Shown here piece by piece: positions 1 through 8,538 of a DNA stretch of 51,113 bases (position 1 is its first letter; every line of letters starts with the position of its first letter). The translations under genes and the position numbers were made by a program. Where the stretch lies: assembly GCF_009746625.1 (NCBI RefSeq), contig NZ_VWXL01000002.1, positions 1-51,113 of the forward strand. The letters run 5' to 3'. Below the pieces are notes generated by a model that worked only from the letters and a program-made list of their open reading frames with translations, was not told the DNA's origin and searched no databases. The stretch is from Caproicibacter fermentans. Lineage in GTDB: Bacteria > Bacillota > Clostridia > Oscillospirales > Acutalibacteraceae.

Positions 1-476
1 CAGACGGCCCCGACGGCCTCGCCGGTCAAAGCGGGCGAGAAGCTATCCGCGTCCGTATTGACGGGAGGCGTCGCGGCGGCGAACGGCAAGCAAATATCCG
101 GCACATTCGCGTGGGCGCATCCGGATACGGCGGTTACGGCCTCCGGAAGCTACGAGGTGATTTTCACGCCGACGGATACGGCGGATTACAATACGGTCGG
201 CGGCATTCCGGTGGCGGTGACGGTATCCGGGGGAAAAATAACGCCGGCTATCCAGACGGCCCCGACGGCCTCGCCGGTCAAAGCGGGCGAGAAGCTATCC
301 GCGTCCGTATTGACGGGAGGCGTCGCGGCGGCGAACGGCAAGCAAATATCCGGCACATTCGCGTGGGCGCATCCGGATATGACGGTAACGGCCTCCGGAA
401 GCTACGAGGTGATTTTCACGCCGACGGATACGGCGGATTACAATACGGTCGGCGGCATTCTGGTGGCGGTGACGGT
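1..476 (+). repeat. 252-bp tandem repeat inside surface-protein gene
   Basis: Copy one starts at base 1 and copy two at base 253, giving a period of 252 bases (84 codons). The copies differ at only a few bases, for example GCGGCGGTTACG against ATGACGGTAACG near 127/379 and ATTCCG against ATTCTG near 205/457. More copies may lie upstream of the window. Such low divergence indicates recent duplication or ongoing gene conversion, so copy number could vary between strains. Confidence 0.9.
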
Positions 477-1275
477 CGCGGCGGCACCGTCATCCGGAAG
501 CCATTCTTCAAGTGCTTCCGTTCCTTCTCTGCCCTCTTCGCTGACGGATGTCCCGACGCATATCACCGTTTACCTTTCGGACGTAACCTTCCCGTCGTGG
601 GTGACGGGCGTTTCGCTTTCCGTTACCCCGGAAACCGCCTCCGGCGCTCCGACGGGGACTCCGGGAGGCGCGGCCGACCCGCAGGGCGCGGCGGCTTGCA
701 GCCTTGCCTTATCAGACGCGGCCCTTAACGTCATTGGAACGCCGCTTCTCTTGAACATCAGGCTGCTGGACCGAAGCGGAAACCCTGTTTCCTTTACCGG
801 CAGCGCCACGGTCAGGATTCCGCTTCCCGCGGACCTGCGCGGCACGCCGCGCGTATTCCGGTACGAATCAAACGGTACGCTGACAGACATGAACGCGGCC
901 GTGGAAAACGGCTTCCTCGTATTCCAGACCACCCATTTCAGCGATTACGTCGTCGCGGGCACGGGCGATTCGATCACGCTGGACACAAAGGATTATTCGA
1001 TGCCCGTCGGCGGCAAGTACCAAATCGGCGTGAAGCTGACCGGTACGAAAGCCGCGGCGGTAAAATTCCACTCGACAAACGATAAAGTCGCAACCGTTGC
1101 AAAGCTGAAAAACGGCAATTATCAAGTCACCGGAAACGGCCTTGGCACGGCATATATCATGTTCGACGTGTACGACAATAAAAACAAACTCCTGACCCAC
1201 GCGTCCGTACGGGTGGACGTGAAAACGGGAATCCGGCCGAGGGGCGATTCCACCAGGCAGATCGGCGTGTTTTAG
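1..1275 (+). CDS. Repeat-rich secreted/surface protein, 5' end outside window
   Basis: The frame is open from base 1, so the gene begins upstream and 424 codons are visible. It holds two nearly identical modules of about 84 residues (motifs GTFAWAHPD and FTPTDTADYN) that look like bacterial Ig-like surface repeats. A Ser-rich linker follows (visible residues about 160-175), then a C-terminal region of about 240 residues with motifs HFSDYVVAGTG and NGNYQVTGNGLG. It ends in RPRGDSTRQIGVF. The same C-terminal region closes the next gene, so the two are tandem paralogues. No LPXTG sorting signal or C-terminal membrane anchor is visible. Extracellular location is inferred from the repeats and from the signal peptide of the neighbour. 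The ligand is unknown. Confidence 0.8.
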   Translation, partial: QTAPTASPVKAGEKLSASVLTGGVAAANGKQISGTFAWAHPDTAVTASGSYEVIFTPTDTADYNTVGGIPVAVTVSGGKITPAIQTAPTASPVKAGEKLSASVLTGGVAAANGKQISGTFAWAHPDMTVTASGSYEVIFTPTDTADYNTVGGILVAVTVAAAPSSGSHSSSASVPSLPSSLTDVPTHITVYLSDVTFPSWVTGVSLSVTPETASGAPTGTPGGAADPQGAAACSLALSDAALNVIGTPLLLNIRLLDRSGNPVSFTGSATVRIPLPADLRGTPRVFRYESNGTLTDMNAAVENGFLVFQTTHFSDYVVAGTGDSITLDTKDYSMPVGGKYQIGVKLTGTKAAAVKFHSTNDKVATVAKLKNGNYQVTGNGLGTAYIMFDVYDNKNKLLTHASVRVDVKTGIRPRGDSTRQIGVF

Positions 1276-1354
1276 CCGGAAGGCGAACAAAATCCCTTTA
1301 TTAATGGCGGCATCTTGTTAGAATCCTGTCAGAGGCGTCCGCTATCATATGAAA

Positions 1355-1392
1355 CAAGGAAATTATCGCAGGGCAGCAAACCAATTTCCTTG
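1355..1392. other. Perfect 10-bp inverted repeat upstream of surface-protein start
   Basis: CAAGGAAATT (1355-1364) and AATTTCCTTG (1383-1392) are exact reverse complements separated by 18 bases. The right arm ends just before the ribosome binding site (GAGGAG near 1399-1404) of the gene starting at 1416. There is no T-run, so this is not a typical terminator. It may be an operator or an mRNA leader structure. Confidence 0.5.
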
Positions 1393-1415
1393 AAATGCGA
1401 GGAGAGAAGAGCAAC

Positions 1416-4025
1416 ATGAGCAGAAATACGGTCGGTCAAAAAGCGCTTTCTTTCTTACTGTGTTTTGCGCTGGTGTGCAGCATTTTTTCGCTGGACACCG
1501 TAGGCGTTTACGCAGATCAGCCGACTATGGACGAATCCCATCTTCACGACAGCCAGATTGTTCTGGACCTTGACAGCGGCAGTATCATGTTTACTGCATA
1601 CGATTATAATGCATATACGTTTGGTGATGGCATTTATCATTGTTTTGATTCGAATGCTACCATTATCATTCGTCAGAGCAGCACAAACTCTACCACGAAT
1701 ACGATTATGGACGTTGGTACCCCGTATCCCGTAAACCTGGCGCTGGACGGCGTAAACATTGATGTTTCCAATGTAACGGACCCTCTTTCGAAGACCAACG
1801 ACATCTCCAACACAGCGAAGCACTGCGCGCTCTGCCTGTCGGATTTTTATGGCCACCATGATTATCCTGCGGTGAATCTGACGCTGAAAGACAGCAACTA
1901 CCTAAAAAGCGGCAGCTGTTTTGCCGGGTTGCAGGTAGACGGCGGACAGACGTTGAATATTGACGGCAACGGCAGCCTGACAGCGACCGGCGGTTTGGGC
2001 GCGGCGGGAATCGGCGGCGGTGCAAACATTGATCAAGAGAATTTATTTCAAAAGTATGGCTATGGATGCGGCACCATTAAGATTCACGGCGGCACGGTGA
2101 CCGCGAACGGCGGTACTGAGGGTGCTTTTCATGGTTCGAGTGAAGACATATTCGGCGGAGCGGGGATCGGCGGCGGCGGGCGCTATTCGGGCGGCGGTTC
2201 CGGCGGAACCGTTTCCATCAGCGGCGGGACGGTCACGGCGATCGGAAGCACCGCTTTAGCCAATTCTGGTGGATCCCACACCTTACTCCGCAGTGCGGGA
2301 ATCGGCGGCGCCGGAGGAATCGACACAGGCGGAAGCGGCGGCACCATCACCATTTCCGGCGGCACTGTGACCGCGAAAAGCGGAGGCGCAGCAATGGAAT
2401 ATCTGTCCAACGCCCCGAAGAATGATAATTTTGGCAATTATGGCCTTCAATACGGCGGCTCGATTTCTCAGGGCGGGCAAACTTACCACATCTATTACAA
2501 ATATATTAACGGTTTCGGCTATTTGTATCATGCCACTTGGGAAAACGGCAGTATGGACAATATTTTACAAGTTCCGACCGACGGGGCGGCCATTGGCAGC
2601 GGAGGAATCCCCTACAACAATATGCAGAATAGTGAATATTCTTCCCATACCGACAGTGGAAACGGCGGCACAATCACAATATCCGGCGGCACGGTTACCG
2701 CGGAAAGCACCGAAACGACCGACAACATTCTCGGAGGCGCAGACATCGGAAACAGCGTAAGCGTGACGGTCAGCGCGGGCGCAACATGGAAACTATATAA
2801 CGATCAGGGCTGCCAAACTGAAATTTCCAATAAAACCGTGGATTTGAAAGAGGGCGACAATACCGCCTATATCAAAGTAACCGCACAGGATGGAACGACG
2901 ACAAAAACGTATACCATGAAAATCACGCGCGCGGCCTCTTCCGCCTGTGATATTACCGGCTTTACGAGCCCATCCGGCGCGGCGGTAAGCGGCGCGGACG
3001 TCACGGCCTCGGTCGGCAGCGGCACGGCCAGCTTGCCCGTAAGCGTGACGGTCAGCGCGGGCGCAACATGGAAACTATATAACGATCAGGGCTGCCAAAC
3101 TGAAATTTCCAATAAAATCGTGAGTTTGAACGTGGGCGTCAATACGGTTTATGTCAAAGTTACCGCACAGGACGGAACAACGGCAAAAACGTATACCATG
3201 AAAATCACGCGCGCGGCCTCTTCGTCTTCCTCGTCCTCATCGGGAAGCCATTCTTCAAGTACTTCCACTCCATCCCTGCCATCCACTTTGACAGACGCTT
3301 TCACCGGCGCGCAGGCTGATCTTTCCGGCGCAACGTTCCCGCCCAGCGTAACCGGTGCTTCGCTTTCTGTTACTCCGGAAACGTCAACCGGCGCTCCCCA
3401 AGAGGTTTCGGGAGGCACGGCCGACCCGCAGGGTGCGGCTGTTTACAAATATGCCATATCAGACACAGCTTTGAACATCATCGGCACCCCGCTCCTTTAC
3501 AACATCAAGCTGCTTGATCAAAGTGGAAACTCGGCTTCCTTCACCGGCAGCGTTACAGTACAGATTCCGCTTCCGGCGGGAATTCACGGCACGCCGCATG
3601 TGTTCCGCTATGAGGAATCAACCGGCACGTTTACCGATCTCGGCGCAACAGTGCAGGACGGATACCTTGTTTTCAGTACCAACCATTTCAGCTATTACGT
3701 CGTTGCGGGGACCGGCAACTCAATCACACTGGACACGAAGAACTATCAGATGCCCGTCGGAGGAAAGTATCAGATTGGCGTAAAGCTGACCGGAAGCAAG
3801 GCAATGACCGTAAAAGTTTATTCAACAAGCGATAAAACCGCAACCGTTGCAAAGCTGAAAAACGGCAATTATCAAGTCACCGGAAACGGCCTTGGCACGG
3901 CGTACATCATGTTCGACGTGTACGACAATAAAAACAAACTCCTGACCCACGCGTCGGTAAGGGTCGATGTAAAAACCGGAATCCGGCCGAGGGGCGATTC
4001 CACCAGACAGATCGGGATATTCTGA
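1416..4025 (+). CDS. Secreted carbohydrate-binding-like surface protein with cadherin-like repeats
   Basis: This predicted protein has 869 residues. ATG at 1416 is chosen over ATG at 1395 because GAGGAG lies at a suitable distance before it. Residues 1-34 form a signal peptide (basic start, hydrophobic core SFLLCFALVCSIFSL). Residues of about 100-450 are Gly-rich with repeated GGTITISGGTVTA-type strands, as in Cthe_2159-type carbohydrate-binding beta-helix proteins. Two cadherin-like beta-sandwich units (SVTVSAGATWKLYND) follow, then a Ser-rich linker and the C-terminal module shared with the upstream gene, ending RGDSTRQIGIF. No sortase motif or membrane anchor is seen. Binding of polysaccharide at the cell surface is inferred from family resemblance. 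The gene follows its paralogue by 140 bases and may be co-transcribed with it. Confidence 0.8.
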   Translation: MSRNTVGQKALSFLLCFALVCSIFSLDTVGVYADQPTMDESHLHDSQIVLDLDSGSIMFTAYDYNAYTFGDGIYHCFDSNATIIIRQSSTNSTTNTIMDVGTPYPVNLALDGVNIDVSNVTDPLSKTNDISNTAKHCALCLSDFYGHHDYPAVNLTLKDSNYLKSGSCFAGLQVDGGQTLNIDGNGSLTATGGLGAAGIGGGANIDQENLFQKYGYGCGTIKIHGGTVTANGGTEGAFHGSSEDIFGGAGIGGGGRYSGGGSGGTVSISGGTVTAIGSTALANSGGSHTLLRSAGIGGAGGIDTGGSGGTITISGGTVTAKSGGAAMEYLSNAPKNDNFGNYGLQYGGSISQGGQTYHIYYKYINGFGYLYHATWENGSMDNILQVPTDGAAIGSGGIPYNNMQNSEYSSHTDSGNGGTITISGGTVTAESTETTDNILGGADIGNSVSVTVSAGATWKLYNDQGCQTEISNKTVDLKEGDNTAYIKVTAQDGTTTKTYTMKITRAASSACDITGFTSPSGAAVSGADVTASVGSGTASLPVSVTVSAGATWKLYNDQGCQTEISNKIVSLNVGVNTVYVKVTAQDGTTAKTYTMKITRAASSSSSSSSGSHSSSTSTPSLPSTLTDAFTGAQADLSGATFPPSVTGASLSVTPETSTGAPQEVSGGTADPQGAAVYKYAISDTALNIIGTPLLYNIKLLDQSGNSASFTGSVTVQIPLPAGIHGTPHVFRYEESTGTFTDLGATVQDGYLVFSTNHFSYYVVAGTGNSITLDTKNYQMPVGGKYQIGVKLTGSKAMTVKVYSTSDKTATVAKLKNGNYQVTGNGLGTAYIMFDVYDNKNKLLTHASVRVDVKTGIRPRGDSTRQIGIF
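2757..3205 (+). repeat. 282-bp internal repeat with truncated first unit
   Basis: The block starting GTAAGCGTGACGGTCAGCGC recurs at 2757 and 3039, 282 bases (94 codons) apart, and is identical for about 75 bases. The second unit has a full N-terminal part (starting CDITGFTSP) before this block. In the first unit that part is absent and the block joins directly to the Gly-rich domain. This fits an in-frame recombination deletion. Confidence 0.8.
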
Positions 4026-4062
4026 TGGCTCTCTATCGAAAAATTTTAAAGGAGAAAGAAAA

Positions 4063-5232
4063 TTGCCAGAGAGAGATTTTCCAACTTTAAAGGAAGCTAG
4101 CAAGATTAAAGCACCACAGCGGAAAAAAATGAAAGGTCGGGTGAAGTACGAAAAAAAACCGATATACCGGAGTTATCAATTTGTGCCTGATTTGCTTTAT
4201 CCCACAGCAATACAGCAACCACCGGCTGGTGCAGCGCAAGACACTGCACCTCAGGCGAAACAAGAAATATTGTTTCCACAGCAAGCACAACGAATAACAG
4301 TGCTGCCGCAACCCCAGCAAGCACTTGAAATCAATTTTGAAATTCAACCTCAATATAATGATTTAAGTCAATTTCTAAAATCCGAAACCAATGTCCCGTT
4401 TTTCGTCATTGATTTGAATAAAAGCATAGCTAAAAGCGATGATGGCAAAAATAGTATTATCATAGTAACATATGGGAATGAGAATAGCGAGATAGAAGCT
4501 GCAATTTTTCTGAGAAAAGTCATGTCAGAAAATAACTATGTAACAAGCAGTGACCTATTAAGTGAATTAGATTCCTGTACTTGTGCATTTATTCCCCACC
4601 CACCTGCATTATTTTATTCCGATAAGGCCTTTATTGATCGTACGGCTAAACATGAAATGGGACACAGTAATCAACCTAAACAATTAGGCGAAGCTGAATT
4701 TGATGAAGTGTATAAATTGAACAGATCACAAGTATTCCTGATGGATTTACACAATATTCTTTTGACAGAAAACTCTTACCTCAAAGATTTATTACCCGAT
4801 GACGAAGATTTGTGGAAAGAATATTTAAGAATTACATGTGACAATGGTATTAAATACGTAAGATTAACTTACAAAAAACAATTAGAATTTAGATCAGACA
4901 CAAAATCAAGATATGGTAAATTTAAGGAATTATTTAAAAAAATGCCAGAAAAAATATCGCCTCTTTTTAAAGGAATTTTTGAAGGAATGAGTCGAACATT
5001 AGCAGAAATTTCCGAACTTGAAGAGCAACATAAAATTAAGTCAGTTGAAATTTTCCAAAATAGGAAATGGGTGCAATTGCCATCTAGTCAAACAACTGCG
5101 GTTGTGCTGGAATATATGTTGACATTCATTAATGATACTATAAAAAGTATACGGACGAACGCAAAAGATGAGCAAAATAATGAATTTGTGCGACAATTTA
5201 TTGCCGATTTCGAAAAATTAAATCTGAGTTAA
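4063..5232 (+). CDS. HEMGH zinc-metalloprotease-like protein, candidate CIS payload
   Basis: This is a 389-residue predicted protein. The TTG start at 4063 is supported by AAAGGAG about eight bases upstream; the next in-frame ATG is codon 23. Residues 1-95 are low-complexity, basic then Pro/Gln/Ala-rich, with no signal peptide or membrane segment. The zinc-binding motif HEMGH is at residues 197-201. The later stretch HNILLTEN (E236) offers a possible third ligand, as in gluzincin-type folds. The C-terminal half is helical and charged. The coding sequence is strikingly AT-rich beside its GC-rich neighbours, a sign of transfer. It ends 15 bases from the convergent CIS AAA+ ATPase gene. A disordered N-terminus, a catalytic domain, no secretion signal and this position all suggest an injected toxin. 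The family is not recognised and the target is unknown. Confidence 0.7.
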   Translation: MPERDFPTLKEASKIKAPQRKKMKGRVKYEKKPIYRSYQFVPDLLYPTAIQQPPAGAAQDTAPQAKQEILFPQQAQRITVLPQPQQALEINFEIQPQYNDLSQFLKSETNVPFFVIDLNKSIAKSDDGKNSIIIVTYGNENSEIEAAIFLRKVMSENNYVTSSDLLSELDSCTCAFIPHPPALFYSDKAFIDRTAKHEMGHSNQPKQLGEAEFDEVYKLNRSQVFLMDLHNILLTENSYLKDLLPDDEDLWKEYLRITCDNGIKYVRLTYKKQLEFRSDTKSRYGKFKELFKKMPEKISPLFKGIFEGMSRTLAEISELEEQHKIKSVEIFQNRKWVQLPSSQTTAVVLEYMLTFINDTIKSIRTNAKDEQNNEFVRQFIADFEKLNLS

Positions 5233-5247
5233 AGATGCCGATTACTA

Positions 5248-7194
5248 TTAAAAAAGCGAGAAATTTCGTCCCTCCTTCTCCGCCTCATTCCTGAGCGCTT
5301 CCGTCATCAACTCATCCGTAACCCGCCCGCCCCGCGCTTTCGCGGCCATGCGGGCCAGCCGCGCGGCGGCGTGGATCGTCGCCGGGGAAAGCTCCAGTTC
5401 CCGCGCGTATGTCTTCAAGTCTAAATCGGAGCAATCCCCCGGGAACGCCTGTTTCCACAGCAGAAGCCGCTGCGCCTCGTCCGGCATGGAAAAGCGCGCC
5501 AGAACCGTAATGCGGCGCAGAAACGCCTCGTCGAAGTTTTTGAACAGATTCGTGGCCAAGAGAACCGTCCCGCCGTACTGCTCGATGCTTTGCAGCAGGT
5601 AAGACGTTTCCACGTTCGCGTAGCGGTCGTTGGAGGAGCTTACCTCCGTGCGGCGGGAAAACAGCGCGTCGGCCTCGTCGAAAAACAGGATGCAGCTCCG
5701 CTCCTTCGCCGCCTCAAAGATTTCCGCCAGGCGCTTTTCCGTTTCGCCGATGTATTTGTCCAGCACGCGGGAAAGGTCGATTTTCAGCAGTTCCAGCCCC
5801 AGTTTATTTGCGATGGCGGAGGCGGCCATCGTCTTTCCGGTTCCGGATGGGCCGTAAAGCAGGCCGATCACGCCCTTGTTTTCGCCGGAATCCCCCCGCT
5901 TTTCCGCTTCGCGGTTGGATTCGATGCAGCCGCAGAGCAGCTCCAGCCGATTCCTCGTTTCGTCCGTGACAATCAGATCGTCCATTTTCGCGCCGCTTTC
6001 CACATTCAGGGCGCCGGAAATCTCTTTTTCCTGCGCGCGCACCGCAAAAGCAAAGTCCCCGCCGCCGATCTTCCCGCGTCCCTCCCGGCGGCAATGCTCT
6101 TCGGCGGCAAGCCACGCGGTTTCGATCTGCCGGAAGGTCATCCGGAAGTAATCCGGCGCTTCCGACGGTTCGATTCCGTACTTCCCGCAGAAATAACTTT
6201 GCGCGGTTTCATAATCTTTTCCGTTCAGAAAGCCGGTGGTCAGATGCAAAACCGTTTTTCCCTCAATTTCCGGCGCGGGGCAGTCTTCCCGGTCGCTGAG
6301 GATCAGGCACGGAATTCCCCGGTCCGGGAGCTGCCGGAACAGAGCTTGCGCTTCTTTCGCGCAATCCGGACCATATCCGCATACGCACAGCACGCTGTTG
6401 GAAAGCACCGCGTCCAGCGCGCATTCACAGGAACGCGCGAAAAGCTCCGCTTCGTCCGGCTCTCCTCCGCACTGGTAAAACAGGCACGGGCGCTCCGTTC
6501 TTGCGGCGGCGCGGCGGGCAAAGATCCTTTTTCCGTTTCCCGCGCGGCCGGTTACATAGAGAAGAATATTTTCCCCGCGCATCATTTTTCGAAGCGCGTT
6601 TTCGGCGGATTCCAGCAATTCATTCCGAACCGGCAGAAAATCGTCGGCATGATCTTGAAACAGGCGGCGGTTCCGGCCATCCTGCACGTTCCCGTTCAGC
6701 AAAAACCGAAGCACGTTCCTTCGCAGCAGCAGCGGGGTGAACAGAAGCGGCTGAACCGCGTCGCTTCCCTTTTCCAGGCAGAACAGGTAACGCAGGACGG
6801 AGTGTTCCGCATCGGCGGCGTTCAGACCCTCGTCGATCCTGCCTTCCGAAGAAAATTGGGAATAGACGCCGCAGGCAAAGTCGAAATTCGGCACGGGAGT
6901 TCCCGTCAGGCTCTGGACGCTGTTGCGCAGGCCGCCGTCCAGTTCGCAGCACAGGGCAAGGACGACACAGAACCACCCGCATCCCTCCAGCGCAAGCGCT
7001 TCCCTCAGCGCGGGCAAGGTCAGATACGGCTCCGAAGACTGTTCACGTTCCCTGATTTCACGGACCGCTTCGGCGATCCGGCTCCGAACCGGTTCCGGAT
7101 TGTCGGAATCCATCAGAGACACGCATTGCTTGCATATCCCGATGGCATCCATTAGGTTCTGCCAGTTAGAATGGTACCCGTCCCGTGCCGCCAT
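5248..7194 (-). CDS. AAA+ ATPase of contractile injection system (Pvc15/Cis15-like)
   Basis: This predicted protein has 648 residues. The start at 7194 is preferred because GGGGGA lies just upstream, whereas the further ATG at 7236 overlaps the -10 of a strong promoter. The N-terminal 200 residues are helical. A first degenerate P-loop (GRAGNGKR, residues about 213-222) is followed by a canonical AAA+ module: Walker A GPSGTGKT (about 448-455), Walker B ILFFDEADALF (about 500-510), a sensor-1 Asn in LLATNLF and a following arginine pair. Homologues in eCIS loci (Pvc15/Afp15) are linked to payload loading or assembly. It is transcribed divergently from the structural operon and converges on the metalloprotease gene. 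The function is inferred from the family and context. Confidence 0.85.
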   Translation of the reverse strand: MAARDGYHSNWQNLMDAIGICKQCVSLMDSDNPEPVRSRIAEAVREIREREQSSEPYLTLPALREALALEGCGWFCVVLALCCELDGGLRNSVQSLTGTPVPNFDFACGVYSQFSSEGRIDEGLNAADAEHSVLRYLFCLEKGSDAVQPLLFTPLLLRRNVLRFLLNGNVQDGRNRRLFQDHADDFLPVRNELLESAENALRKMMRGENILLYVTGRAGNGKRIFARRAAARTERPCLFYQCGGEPDEAELFARSCECALDAVLSNSVLCVCGYGPDCAKEAQALFRQLPDRGIPCLILSDREDCPAPEIEGKTVLHLTTGFLNGKDYETAQSYFCGKYGIEPSEAPDYFRMTFRQIETAWLAAEEHCRREGRGKIGGGDFAFAVRAQEKEISGALNVESGAKMDDLIVTDETRNRLELLCGCIESNREAEKRGDSGENKGVIGLLYGPSGTGKTMAASAIANKLGLELLKIDLSRVLDKYIGETEKRLAEIFEAAKERSCILFFDEADALFSRRTEVSSSNDRYANVETSYLLQSIEQYGGTVLLATNLFKNFDEAFLRRITVLARFSMPDEAQRLLLWKQAFPGDCSDLDLKTYARELELSPATIHAAARLARMAAKARGGRVTDELMTEALRNEAEKEGRNFSLF

Positions 7195-7234
7195 AAAAAA
7201 ATCCCCCTTTTGGTTTGGCCCGATCTTTGCTTTC

Positions 7235-7263
7235 ATTATAGAAGATTCATCCTGCTATTTCAA
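7235..7263 (-). promoter_or_regulatory. Sigma-A-type promoter of the AAA+ ATPase gene
   Basis: Read on the minus strand, TTGAAA (7263-7258) and TATAAT (7240-7235) are separated by exactly 17 bases. Transcription would start near 7228, upstream of the 7194 start and its ribosome binding site. Confidence 0.65.
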
Positions 7264-7294
7264 TCGACAGTTTTCCGTAAAATGCTGTTATAAA
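7264..7294 (+). promoter_or_regulatory. Probable promoter of the CIS structural operon
   Basis: TCGACA (7264-7269) followed by overlapping -10 candidates GTTATA (17-base spacer) and TATAAA (7289-7294, 19-base spacer) precedes the ATG at 7318, which has an AGG-type ribosome binding site. Its -35 abuts the -35 of the divergent ATPase promoter, so both could be controlled by one bound regulator. The match is only moderate. Confidence 0.4.
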
Positions 7295-7317
7295 ACGTAA
7301 ATTTCACGAGGTAACCT

Positions 7318-8538
7318 ATGGAGAACGAATTTTTTCAGCGAAACAGATATGAAAAGGGCATGCTTCTGACCGCCGAGGATCAGGAGCAGCAGCAGGCGTA
7401 CCATGTGGAAAAGCGCAGGCTGCTGAACCGTTTGGCCATAGGATCCGGAGTCGTAAACGGCTTTTCGCTGGGAACGGACGACGATGGGACGGTGCTGACG
7501 ATCGGCGCCGGCCTTGCGCTGGATTTCGCCGGGCGTGAAATTTATCTTCCGCGGACAGTCCGAAAAAAAGCGGACGAATTACTTCCGTCAACAGATCATT
7601 TTGAAGGGTGGCTCCGAATTTATGTCCGGTATGACGAATCGGCCGTGGGCGAAGCGGCTGTTTTACCCCTGCCGGACGGAAGCCACCCTGTTATTCCGAA
7701 CCGGATTCAGGAATCCCTGCAAATAGCCTCCGCGCTCGAAGTTCCGGCTGACGGCGTTGAGCTTGCGGAAGTGCGGATTGCGCCGCGGGACGGGCTGCCC
7801 GTGATCGCGGACCTGAATCCCTGCAGCCGCACGTTCCGGCCCGCTCTGTTTTCCGTGAAGGACGAAACGAAGACTGCGGCGAGCGGGGTACTGTCGGTCA
7901 ACCTTGACCGCATTCCGGACTATGAAGGTGCTTTTTATTCCCGGGAGGTATCCCACGGCTTAGGGCCGGGCGCGAATATCTCCGTCATAACAGCCGTGTT
8001 GGACGGCGACGGGGATTCCGGCTGCGTAATCAGCGGGAATTCGGAGCTGTTCGGCTGCCCCCTGCGAACGGCGGTCAAACTGTTCCCGGAGCGCGGGAGC
8101 TTCATTGCCGTGGTGCGGCCGCATTCCGTTCAGAACGGGCTGCTGCGTCTGCGTTGGTACGCGCGGAAAATGGAGGACGGGGGAGAGACGCCTGAGGAAG
8201 AAGAACCGATCCCAAACGAAAAAAGCAAGCCCGAAAATCAGGAAGCGGAGCCGGCTGAATCCGCTTTTCCCGAAAGCGCGGAGTTCCTTTTGAATCCATC
8301 GGTCGCGTTTCTGCGCAGAGGGCAGACCGTAAAATATACGCCGATTTTTCACAACGGTATTTCCGGGAGGGACTGCCGGTTCCGGGTTGCGGATCCTGAC
8401 GGAGGAACCATCGACGCGGACGGAATCTATATGGCGCCCGACCGGGCCGGCGTTTTTGAAATCGCCGCGAGCATCGACGGCCTGCCGGAAATTTCGGCAA
8501 ACGCCCTTGCCTGTGTCCTCTCGGAGGAAGAGACATGA
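7318..8538 (+). CDS. CIS-associated protein with N-terminal baseplate-locus module and Ig-like tail
   Basis: This predicted protein has 406 residues and is the first gene of the structural operon. The N-terminal part (residues about 5-75, motifs RYEKGMLLTAEDQ, LLNRLAIGSGVVNGF and ALDFAGREIYLP) resembles a module recalled from proteins encoded in CIS loci of other phyla; its molecular role is not established. An acidic linker around residues 285-320 (runs of Glu and Pro) leads to a C-terminal beta-rich Ig-like domain of about 85 residues starting near FLLNPSVAF. There is no signal peptide or membrane segment. The stop overlaps the next start (ATGA at 8535), indicating translational coupling with the MORN protein. 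A structural or assembly role is inferred from context only. Confidence 0.65.
   Translation: MENEFFQRNRYEKGMLLTAEDQEQQQAYHVEKRRLLNRLAIGSGVVNGFSLGTDDDGTVLTIGAGLALDFAGREIYLPRTVRKKADELLPSTDHFEGWLRIYVRYDESAVGEAAVLPLPDGSHPVIPNRIQESLQIASALEVPADGVELAEVRIAPRDGLPVIADLNPCSRTFRPALFSVKDETKTAASGVLSVNLDRIPDYEGAFYSREVSHGLGPGANISVITAVLDGDGDSGCVISGNSELFGCPLRTAVKLFPERGSFIAVVRPHSVQNGLLRLRWYARKMEDGGETPEEEEPIPNEKSKPENQEAEPAESAFPESAEFLLNPSVAFLRRGQTVKYTPIFHNGISGRDCRFRVADPDGGTIDADGIYMAPDRAGVFEIAASIDGLPEISANALACVLSEEET

Noticed and set aside
1-3205. Direct repeats as a CRISPR array
   Set aside because: Repeats are 252 and 282 bases, coding and without unique spacers.
5590-7155. 521-codon open frame opposite the AAA+ ATPase gene
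   Set aside because: It is antisense to a clear AAA+ protein, lacks a ribosome binding site and has no recognisable domain; long antisense frames are expected in GC-rich genes.
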